From the NCBI GenBank assembly GCA_024699395.1, contig JAILPU010000045.1, positions 1 to 5,086 of the forward strand: DNA of 5,086 nt. Direction: 5' to 3'. Positions 1 to 5,086 of this stretch are shown here, in pieces; position 1 is the first letter of the stretch, and every line of letters starts with the position of its first letter. The position numbers and the translations under genes were made by a program. A model generated the notes under the pieces. The model saw only the letters and a list, made by a program, of their open reading frames with translations. It was not told the DNA's origin and ran no database searches. The DNA is from Lachnospiraceae bacterium. GTDB taxonomy: Bacteria > Bacillota > Clostridia > Lachnospirales > Lachnospiraceae.

Positions 1-886
1 TGAGCCCGAAGAATACAAAGAAAAACTTAAACTTTATTTGAAAACAGGTCTTTCTTTCCCCCAGGCCAGAACCAACGCCCTTACTTCTTTTTTAAAAAAT
101 GATGTTGATTCCCTGGAGGAAATAATCTCCTGCCCCAACAACATACTGGGCATTGAGTACATCAAGGCTTTAATAAGAAGAAACAGCGCCATTAAGCCCA
201 TCTCCCTTTACCGTAAAAACTCGGGACACAACGAGTCTTCGGTGGATGACGGGGACGCTTGTTCTTCTCTCTCCATAAGAAACGCCATCAAAAACAATAA
301 CGAGATTTCTCCTCTGATGACAAAAATGCAGCAAAATTCACTGATTGCATTGTTTGAGGCCGTTTCCAAAAACAATATACTCTACGCCGACAATATTTCA
401 AATGAATTGTTATATAAACTCTTAATAAGTAACGAGGAAGGCTACGACAAATATCTTGATGTTTCACAGGATCTTTCCTGTAAGATTTCAAAAGAGCTGG
501 AAAACTTCGTTTCCTTCAGCCAGTTCTGCGATATCCTGAAATCCAAGGATCTTACCTACACCAGGATTTCCCGCTCGCTTATGCATATTCTTCTTAATAT
601 CACAAAAGAAAAAGCAGAATACTACAAGGAGAATGATTATATTCGCTTTGCAAGGGTTCTGGGATTTAAAAAGGAGGCCTCACCTCTTCTTTCAGCAATT
701 GAAAGGGATTCCTCCATACCTCTTATCACCAAGCTCTCCGATGCAAGATCCGAGCTTGATGATACCGCATATTCAATGTTTAGTGACGATATATTTGCAA
801 ACAGAATTTACAACGCGACAATGTCACTGAAAAACAAAAAGAGCCCTGACAATGAATTCAGGACTCCTCTGGTAATCGTAGATTAA
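1..886 (+). CDS. tmcAL: tRNA(Met) cytidine acetate ligase TmcAL (YlbM family), 5'-truncated by window edge
   Basis: The frame is open from base 2 to the TAA at 884-886, giving 294 visible residues of a family usually about 400 long. The N-terminal quarter, with the HxGH nucleotide-binding motif, therefore lies outside the window. The TTG at 38-40 is an internal leucine codon, not a start: the 12 residues before it (EPEEYKEKLKLY) fit the family. Family marks seen are PNNILGIEYIKAL (visible residues 45-57), a serine-rich SSLSIRNAI segment (88-96) resembling the ISxxxIR ATP-binding motif of HIGH-type nucleotidyltransferases, and a mostly helical C-terminal half containing TYTRISRSLMHILL. From family knowledge, the cytoplasmic enzyme uses ATP and acetate to make N4-acetylcytidine at the wobble base of elongator tRNA(Met). 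It converges on the UPF0210 gene with one base between the two stops. Its last codons also encode the terminator of the opposing operon. Family identity is secure; activity cannot be judged without the N-terminus. Confidence 0.93.
   Translation, partial: EPEEYKEKLKLYLKTGLSFPQARTNALTSFLKNDVDSLEEIISCPNNILGIEYIKALIRRNSAIKPISLYRKNSGHNESSVDDGDACSSLSIRNAIKNNNEISPLMTKMQQNSLIALFEAVSKNNILYADNISNELLYKLLISNEEGYDKYLDVSQDLSCKISKELENFVSFSQFCDILKSKDLTYTRISRSLMHILLNITKEKAEYYKENDYIRFARVLGFKKEASPLLSAIERDSSIPLITKLSDARSELDDTAYSMFSDDIFANRIYNATMSLKNKKSPDNEFRTPLVIVD
829..866 (-). terminator. Rho-independent terminator of the - strand operon, inside tmcAL coding sequence
   Basis: On the - strand, 21 nt after the UPF0210 stop, GAGTCCTGA (866-858) pairs with TCAGGGCTC (849-841). 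This is a 9-bp stem with one G.U pair and an 8-nt loop. It is followed immediately by TTTTTGTTTTT (840-830), ten U in eleven bases. This is a textbook intrinsic terminator. It lies entirely within the 3' coding end of the convergent tmcAL gene, where the same bases encode the tail KNKKSPDNEFRT. On the + strand the G.U pair becomes C.A and an A-tract precedes the stem, so it should act only on - strand transcripts. Confidence 0.88.
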
Positions 887-887
887 T

Positions 888-2252
888 TTAATTTTTGAAG
901 GAATGAATGGGGGCAGGTATCCTGCCTCCTCTGTTTATAAATGCGTCACATGAAAACTCATTGACTGCCATAACGGGAGCATGACCAAGAAGCCCTCCGA
1001 ATTCCACCGTATCTCCCACATCCTTACCGATAACGGGAATAATTCTTACGGCTGTGGTCTTCTGATTAACCATACCTATTGCCATCTCATCTGCGATAAT
1101 ACCGGAGATTGTGGTGGCTTTTGTTTTGCCGGGAATAGCTATCATATCAAGACCCACTGAGCAAACGCAGGTCATGGCTTCAAGTTTTTCAAGAGTAAGA
1201 GCATTGGCACATACGGCATCAATCATACCCTGGTCTTCGCTCACAGGAATAAATGCTCCGCTCAAGCCTCCCACGTAGGAAGAAGCCATAACGCCGCCTT
1301 TTTTAACCTGATCGTTTAAAAGTGCAAGAGCCGCTGTTGTTCCGGGAGCTCCTGCATACTCAAGTCCCATCTCGCAGAGAATATCTGCAACAGAATCACC
1401 GATTGCAGGTGTGGGGGCAAGGGAAAGATCCACTATTCCAAAGGGAACATCAAGCATTTTGGAAGCTTCCTTAGCCACAAGCTGACCGACTCTGGTTACC
1501 TTGAAAGCTGTTTTCTTAATGGTTTCACATAATACTTCGAAGTTCTCGCCTCTTACTTTTTCAAGAGCGGTCTTAACAACACCGGGACCGCTGACACCCA
1601 CATTTATAACCTTATCACCCTCAGTTACACCAAGGAATGCTCCTGCCATAAAGGGATTGTCGTCGGGAGCATTGCAGAGAACCACTAACTTTGCGCATCC
1701 CAAAGAATCATTTTCTTTGGTATACTCTGCAGCTTCTTTCACAATCTCTCCCAAAAGTTTAACCGCATCCATATTGATACCGGTCTTGGTGGAGCCCACG
1801 TTAACTGAGCTGCACACTCTCTCGGTTTTTGCCAAAGCCATGGGAATGGAATCGATAAGGAGTTTATCCGCCTTGGTCATATGCTTACTTACAAGGGCTG
1901 AGTAACCTCCGATGAAATTGACGCCTATTTCCTTGGCAACTTTGTCAAGAGTCATGGCAATGCTTGCAAAATCTTCCTTTGTTTTGCAGGCGCTTCCGCC
2001 TATAAGAGCGATGGGTGTTACCGAAACTCTCTTATTTACAACGGGAATTCCGAATTCTCTCGCAATCTCATCACCTGTTTTCACCAAATCGGATGCTGAA
2101 TTGTAAATCTTTTCATATATATTTTTATTAAGCTTATCAAGATCCGAATCTATGCAGTCCAAAAGGCTGATACCCATTGTAATGGTTCTGACGTCAAGAT
2201 TCTCTCTTGCGATCATATTATTTGTTTCCGTTACTTCACGTAAATTAATCAT
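888..2252 (-). CDS. UPF0210 / DUF711 'PFL family' protein
   Basis: This is a complete 454-residue protein, the usual family length. It starts at ATG 2252-2250 with an AAGGAAGG ribosome site (2270-2263) about 10 nt upstream. Recognisable family segments are [14 protein letters not shown] (20-33), [13 protein letters not shown] (114-126), [16 protein letters not shown] (149-164), [13 protein letters not shown] (194-206), [15 protein letters not shown] (278-292), [12 protein letters not shown] (301-312), [15 protein letters not shown] (328-342), a CxC at 362-364 and the C-terminal [10 protein letters not shown]. It looks cytoplasmic, with no signal peptide or membrane segment. The 'PFL' label reflects a proposed structural relation to pyruvate formate-lyase. 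The glycyl-radical signature (RVxG with an aromatic residue) is not seen near the C-terminus, and no radical-SAM activase is nearby, so glycyl-radical chemistry should not be assumed. It follows the ACT-domain gene by 50 nt, a pairing seen in many bacteria, and is the last gene before the terminator. Its biochemical role is unknown to me. Confidence 0.93.
   Translation of the reverse strand: MINLREVTETNNMIARENLDVRTITMGISLLDCIDSDLDKLNKNIYEKIYNSASDLVKTGDEIAREFGIPVVNKRVSVTPIALIGGSACKTKEDFASIAMTLDKVAKEIGVNFIGGYSALVSKHMTKADKLLIDSIPMALAKTERVCSSVNVGSTKTGINMDAVKLLGEIVKEAAEYTKENDSLGCAKLVVLCNAPDDNPFMAGAFLGVTEGDKVINVGVSGPGVVKTALEKVRGENFEVLCETIKKTAFKVTRVGQLVAKEASKMLDVPFGIVDLSLAPTPAIGDSVADILCEMGLEYAGAPGTTAALALLNDQVKKGGVMASSYVGGLSGAFIPVSEDQGMIDAVCANALTLEKLEAMTCVCSVGLDMIAIPGKTKATTISGIIADEMAIGMVNQKTTAVRIIPVIGKDVGDTVEFGGLLGHAPVMAVNEFSCDAFINRGGRIPAPIHSFKN
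909..939 (+). terminator. Probable terminator of tmcAL, inside the UPF0210 coding end
   Basis: On the + strand, 22 nt after the tmcAL stop, GGGGGCAGG (909-917) pairs with CCTGCCTCC (921-929) around a 3-nt TAT loop. The stem is nine pairs, GC-rich, with one G.U. The following TCTGTTTAT has six U in nine bases, a mediocre U-tract, so strength is uncertain. On the - strand the same bases encode RGGRIPAP of the UPF0210 protein, a segment I believe is conserved at the family's C-terminus. The palindrome could therefore partly be a by-product of protein constraint. Confidence 0.55.
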
Positions 2253-2262
2253 ACAAGAAAAG

Positions 2263-2270
2263 CCTTCCTT
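2263..2270 (-). promoter_or_regulatory. Ribosome binding site of the UPF0210 gene
   Basis: AAGGAAGG on the - strand lies 10 nt before ATG 2252-2250. It is a partial match to AGGAGG. It abuts the end of the three-copy 16-bp repeat, so changes in repeat number would move it relative to the ACT gene stop but not relative to its own start codon. Confidence 0.6.
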
Positions 2271-2318
2271 TTATAATCTGTGCATCTTATAATCTTTGCA
2301 TCTTATAATCTGTGCATC
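2271..2318 (-). repeat. Three tandem copies of a 16-bp repeat spanning the ACT gene stop
   Basis: On the + strand the unit TTATAATCTGTGCATC occurs at 2271-2286, 2287-2302 and 2303-2318. The middle copy differs by one base (T at 2296). Read on the - strand, each copy contains ATG-CAC(or CAA)-AGA-TTA-TAA, that is Met-His/Gln-Arg-Leu-stop. The copy at 2303-2318 is the real C-terminus of the ACT gene; the other two fill most of the 50-nt gap before the UPF0210 gene. The pattern fits replication-slippage duplication of a gene's last codons and stop. Any role in translation between the two genes is speculative. Confidence 0.93.
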
Positions 2319-2575
2319 ATATCAAAGATTTCTTCCTTCTGGCACTTAATGGTAACTCCGATCTTTTCACCAAGCTTATCCAGATCCTCGCACAATGCTT
2401 TAAACTCTTTAGAGCTCTGATTGGTATCCACCACCATCATCATATTAAAAAATCCCTGAACGATGGTCTGTGAAATATCAAGAATATTAACGCCGTTATC
2501 GGCAAGATAAGTGCAGACCTTTGCGATGATTCCCACCGTATCTTTACCCACAACGGTAATTATTGTCTTTTTCAT
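2303..2575 (-). CDS. ACT-domain protein, UPF0237 family
   Basis: This is a 90-residue single ACT domain, starting MKKTIITVVGKDTVGIIAKV and ending IFDMMHRL, both typical of UPF0237. The loop KDTVGIIA (11-18) corresponds to the DxxG ligand-binding turn of ACT domains. ILDISQTIVQGFFNMMMVVD (31-50) is the strand-turn-strand typical of this family. ACT domains usually dimerise and bind amino acids or other small ligands; no ligand is known to me here. I chose ATG 2575-2573 because AGGAGG (2587-2582) ends 6 nt before it. An upstream in-frame TTG (2581-2579) abuts that site and cannot be the start. The gene follows the YycJ-type gene after 92 nt and precedes UPF0210 by 50 nt, suggesting it senses or regulates for the UPF0210 protein. 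That is inference from gene order. It has no catalytic domain and no DNA-binding domain. Confidence 0.93.
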   Translation of the reverse strand: MKKTIITVVGKDTVGIIAKVCTYLADNGVNILDISQTIVQGFFNMMMVVDTNQSSKEFKALCEDLDKLGEKIGVTIKCQKEEIFDMMHRL

Positions 2576-2581
2576 ATACAA

Positions 2582-2587
2582 CCTCCT
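2582..2587 (-). promoter_or_regulatory. Strong ribosome binding site of the ACT gene
   Basis: A perfect AGGAGG on the - strand, 6 nt before ATG 2575-2573. It is the strongest such site in the window and fixes the start codon, excluding the longer TTG-started reading. It lies in the 92-nt gap (2576-2667), which otherwise holds AT-rich sequence with a run of seven T on the - strand just after the YycJ-type gene's stop. I see no convincing -35/-10 pair in this gap. Confidence 0.85.
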
Positions 2588-2667
2588 GAAATATTATTAT
2601 CAAAAATCAATATCTGTAATTCTGCAAAATTTCCAAAGCATCTATGCCTAAAAAAATTGGTTCAATA

Positions 2668-3468
2668 TTATCCGATTTCAAGGACTTTGGAGGGTTCGCT
2701 CCTCTTTGCCACCATAAGGTTAAAATCCTTTGCCCTGTAGGGCGATGGGCTCATGTCTACCTCAAGTCTTACAGCTTCGTAGGCAAGTTCCGGGATATTG
2801 TTGGAATTGCTAAGATGCCCCAGAATAACGTTGTTAAGGCCGTCATGAGCAATGGCGTCAAGAAGCCTTCCCGAGGTTTCGTTGCTGAGATGCCCTTTTC
2901 TTCCCAGAATCCTTTGCTTAAGATAATAGGGATAAGGTCCTACCTGTAGCATTTTAACATCATGATTGGCTTCAAGCAATACCGTATCCATGCCTTTTAA
3001 AGCATTTACTGTATAATCTGTGTATTCCCCAAGGTCGGTGCAGACGCAGGCTTTTTTCCCGTTATATTCAAATCTGTAGGCCACGGGATCCACAGCATCG
3101 TGGGAAACCTTCATGGGATCTACCAGAATATCGTTAATATAAAAAGATTTATCGGAAACTATAGGGACAAGAAGCTCCTCGCTTACATTTTTAACGCAGG
3201 AAGTATTTTTCACCGCATCAAGAGTAAGCTTTGTGGCATAAATGGGAATCCCATATTTTCTGGCCATAACTCCAAGCCCGGCAATATGGTCGGAATGTTC
3301 GTGGGTAACTAAAATAGCGTTTATATCCTTGCCTGTAAGGTCCAACGTCCTAAGACCTTCCTCGCATTTTTTCCCGCTGATTCCCACATCCACAAGTATA
3401 TGTGTGGAGGTATTCCCGATGTAGATACAATTTCCGCTGCTTCCGCTGGCAATACTGCAAATCCTCAT
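2668..3468 (-). CDS. yycJ: YycJ/WalJ-type metallo-beta-lactamase-fold hydrolase
   Basis: This is a complete 266-residue cytoplasmic protein of the usual YycJ length. It opens with MRICSIASGSSGNCIYIG, then DVGISGK (27-33) and the metal-binding THEHSDHIAGL (55-65, HxHxDH). Further candidate metal ligands or active-site residues are His123 in VSHDA, Asp145 in CTDLGEY, LLEANHD (164-170), GHLSNE (192-197) and His218 in ILGHLSNSNN. This set of motifs marks the YycJ branch rather than beta-lactamases or RNase J. From family knowledge, Bacillus homologues have been linked to DNA exonuclease activity, and the gene often sits in walRK operons that control cell-wall metabolism. No walRK is visible here; its upstream neighbour is an FtsA-like gene instead. 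ATG 3468-3466 lies 4 nt after that gene's TGA. Its modest ribosome site, GGAAA (3480-3476), overlaps the FtsA-like stop, so translational coupling is likely. Family assignment is strong; the substrate is not established from sequence. Confidence 0.92.
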   Translation of the reverse strand: MRICSIASGSSGNCIYIGNTSTHILVDVGISGKKCEEGLRTLDLTGKDINAILVTHEHSDHIAGLGVMARKYGIPIYATKLTLDAVKNTSCVKNVSEELLVPIVSDKSFYINDILVDPMKVSHDAVDPVAYRFEYNGKKACVCTDLGEYTDYTVNALKGMDTVLLEANHDVKMLQVGPYPYYLKQRILGRKGHLSNETSGRLLDAIAHDGLNNVILGHLSNSNNIPELAYEAVRLEVDMSPSPYRAKDFNLMVAKRSEPSKVLEIG

Positions 3469-3472
3469 TAAA

Positions 3473-5086
3473 TCATTTCCAATATATTTCTATATTGTCA
3501 CCGCTGGCAAGCTCCTGCATATAATCGGCATTGTCGCCGTTAACAAGAGTTACGATGCTCCTTCCTTTTGCATCATTTAGATCAAAATCAATCTTATCAA
3601 AAACATCCACAAAAACATAGGATGATTTTCCTGTTAAAGTTATCTGATCACCGTTTACGAACACGATAAGATTTCTTATTATCTCATCTTCATTTGCGTC
3701 ATCAGAATCTTCTATCTTTGTGTTGTCCTTTGAAATCCCCCAATCTTTGGCATCTTTTGCATCAACTTCTTCCTCATAATCCTCATCCCAAAGGCTCTTA
3801 AAGGAAATATTAAAGCCTTCATAAACCTTTGTATCCCATTGAGCCTTTGTCTGATTCACATAGATATCATCCGACTCCCAAAGATCCAAAAGTCCTGCAA
3901 TTTCCGCAACGGTCCTGTAATTGTTTATCGTAATATCGTCGCCTTCCTTTATATCATAGAGCTCACTCTCAAGTCCGTTATTAACGAGAGCTGTTTTGGG
4001 AAGCTCCACATTTTTACCATTAACGCATACCGTAAAGCTTTCTTTGAATTCCGGAAGTTTTCCAAGTTCAAGAGTGGCTTTGTCCCCTGACGTTGAAGGA
4101 ACAAATGAAATGAAATCCCCTTCCCTGATTTTGGAATAAAGGTCCGCTGCGCTGTCATTAACCTTTATAACAGCAGCTTCCCCCTGCTTTCCTCTGATAA
4201 TTCTCTTCTTGGAATTTACCTTAAAGCAAAGGGCATCTCCTCTTTTGGGGAAAAGATCCTTATTGTCCACCTTTAAAGCCATTGCCGCATCGGCAACGGT
4301 AAGGTTTCCGTTATCATAAAGCTTTACCTTTTGACCGTTAAAGTCAACAAAGATAAAGTTATTGTTCTGATCGTAAAAACAAAGAGCGATTCCTACGGGA
4401 GTTACCATAAGAGAATCGTTTTTGAAGGATTCGTCCTCAAATACAATATCTCTCATAACTTCTTTCCCCCTTACTGCCACACGCTCATGGGGAATTCCCA
4501 ATTTATCCGCAAGCTTCTCGGTGTATCCGGGAACGATTCCTCCTCCCCCCACCACGAACACGGCACTGGGAGAATGATCGGAATTTAATTCCTTAATGGA
4601 TTTTGCAACCTTTTGTGTCATCTCCTCAAGTCCGGAATCCAGAGCTTTTAAAATGTCATCCCTTTTGGCAGTCTGGGTAAGACCCATTATATCCGTAAAT
4701 TCCACAGACTCATTTTCGCAGATACCTCTTTTGATGGATTCCGCAGTATCAAAATCCACAAGGCAGTGATTTATCACAACATTTGTAAGGCTGTCTCCCG
4801 CAACGGGAATCATTCCGAAAGCGGTAATACAACCGTCCCGGGTTATGGAAATATCGCTGGTTCCCGCTCCCCCCTCAACAAGAGCCATATTGAGCCTCCT
4901 GCATCTTTCGGGAATAGCCACCCTCCTGGCAGCTATGGGCTCCACAGTAAGATTTACCACGTGAAGACCCGCAAGTTCCCCAGCTTTATAGACACCGTCC
5001 ACCACCTCCTCGGGAAGAAAAGTCCCTATAATGTCCATTCCTATTTTTTTACATTTATGATTTTTCAGATTTGACATCTGTAGGTC
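3473..5086 (-). CDS. FtsA-like actin-fold ATPase with long C-terminal extension, 5'-truncated by window edge
   Basis: The frame is open to the right edge. ATG 5077-5075 has no visible ribosome site and is preceded in frame by DLQ, so it is probably internal. Numbering from that Met, the protein enters the family in the middle: TFLPEEVVDGVY (19-30), AGLHVVNLTVEPIAA (36-50), the phosphate-2 loop LVEGGAGTSDISIT (66-79), GMIPVAGDSLT (88-98), the adenosine motif VVGGGGIVPGY (175-185) and VTPVGIAL (225-232). The first phosphate motif and much of the N-terminal part lie outside. After about residue 240 comes a roughly 295-residue extension of beta-rich modules, each with an NG turn (VDFNGQKVKL, VCVNGKNVEL, VFVNGDQITL). 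A strongly acidic linker (about 430-466) lies before the last one. Firmicute FtsA-like ATPases act in cell division or envelope processes at the membrane, but no membrane helix is visible here. It may be an FtsA/PilM-type paralogue rather than division FtsA itself, so no symbol is given. Confidence 0.85.
   Translation of the reverse strand, partial: DLQMSNLKNHKCKKIGMDIIGTFLPEEVVDGVYKAGELAGLHVVNLTVEPIAARRVAIPERCRRLNMALVEGGAGTSDISITRDGCITAFGMIPVAGDSLTNVVINHCLVDFDTAESIKRGICENESVEFTDIMGLTQTAKRDDILKALDSGLEEMTQKVAKSIKELNSDHSPSAVFVVGGGGIVPGYTEKLADKLGIPHERVAVRGKEVMRDIVFEDESFKNDSLMVTPVGIALCFYDQNNNFIFVDFNGQKVKLYDNGNLTVADAAMALKVDNKDLFPKRGDALCFKVNSKKRIIRGKQGEAAVIKVNDSAADLYSKIREGDFISFVPSTSGDKATLELGKLPEFKESFTVCVNGKNVELPKTALVNNGLESELYDIKEGDDITINNYRTVAEIAGLLDLWESDDIYVNQTKAQWDTKVYEGFNISFKSLWDEDYEEEVDAKDAKDWGISKDNTKIEDSDDANEDEIIRNLIVFVNGDQITLTGKSSYVFVDVFDKIDFDLNDAKGRSIVTLVNGDNADYMQELASGDNIEIYWK

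Noticed and set aside
38..40. TTG as the start codon of tmcAL
   Set aside because: The frame is open to the window edge and the residues before it fit the family, so the gene starts outside the window.
888..1000. Glycyl-radical enzyme activity for the UPF0210 protein
   Set aside because: The C-terminal region lacks the RVxG-aromatic glycyl-radical motif and no activating radical-SAM gene is nearby; the 'PFL' name is not functional evidence.
1501..1905. 134-residue + strand reading frame opposite the UPF0210 gene
   Set aside because: It lies wholly antisense to a complete, well-conserved gene, shows no recognisable domain, and reads as a composition shadow.
2271..2309. Three TATAAT boxes on the + strand as tandem antisense promoters
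   Set aside because: They are a by-product of the 16-bp repeat. The hexamers 17 nt upstream do not resemble TTGACA, and a + transcript would only run antisense into the ACT gene.
2579..2581. TTG start adding Met-Tyr to the ACT protein
   Set aside because: It directly abuts the AGGAGG site with no spacing, while ATG 2575-2573 has an ideal 6-nt gap and gives the typical N-terminus.
2590..2640. A promoter in the 92-nt gap before the ACT gene
   Set aside because: AT-rich candidates such as GATAAT near 2598 lack a -35 at proper spacing and would start transcription at the ribosome site itself.
2651..2682. Possible - strand terminator (run of seven T) just after the YycJ-type gene
   Set aside because: The only stems before the T-run are short, AT-rich or mismatched and use up part of the T-run, so they are too weak to call.
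4766..5074. 102-residue + strand reading frame opposite the FtsA-like gene
   Set aside because: Antisense to strongly conserved ATPase motifs, with no family resemblance.

Overview
The window looks like chromosomal housekeeping DNA from a low-to-moderate-GC anaerobic Firmicute, most likely a Lachnospiraceae (Clostridia). The evidence is the style of the encoded proteins: a Firmicute-type tRNA(Met) cytidine acetate ligase, the UPF0237/UPF0210 gene pair, a YycJ-type metallo-hydrolase and a long FtsA-like ATPase with a beta-rich C-terminal extension. AGGAGG-type ribosome binding sites also fit. The family assignments come from reading the proteins; the taxon is an inference. No insertion sequence, phage gene, CRISPR array, tRNA or rRNA is visible.

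Layout: the + strand carries one gene at the left edge, the 3' three-quarters of tmcAL (1-886), cut by the window start. The rest is a four-gene block on the - strand, transcribed right to left. First is an FtsA-like actin-fold protein (5086-3473, cut by the right edge). Next come a YycJ/WalJ-type metallo-beta-lactamase-fold hydrolase (3468-2668, 4 nt after the previous stop), a 90-residue ACT-domain protein of family UPF0237 (2575-2303) and a 454-residue UPF0210/'PFL family' protein (2252-888). The tight spacing and the strong terminator after the last gene suggest one operon, although a promoter in the 92-nt gap before the ACT gene cannot be excluded.

The tmcAL and UPF0210 genes converge with a single base between their stop codons. 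Each appears to use a terminator hairpin lying inside the other's coding end. The - strand hairpin (866-841, followed by ten U in eleven bases) is convincing. The + strand hairpin (909-929) has a good stem but a weaker U-tract. Each stem holds one G.U pair on its proposed working strand that becomes a C.A mismatch on the opposite strand, so both hairpins are polarised.

The second structural curiosity is a 16-bp sequence repeated three times in tandem at 2271-2318. It duplicates the last four codons and stop of the ACT gene into the gap before the UPF0210 gene.

Functionally, tmcAL acts in tRNA wobble modification. The FtsA-like and YycJ genes suggest cell division, cell envelope or DNA-repair roles. 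The ACT/UPF0210 pair is conserved in many bacteria but its job is not known to me. I see no clearly new multi-gene system; the best leads are the interlocked terminators, the stop-codon repeat and the uncharacterised ACT/UPF0210 pair.
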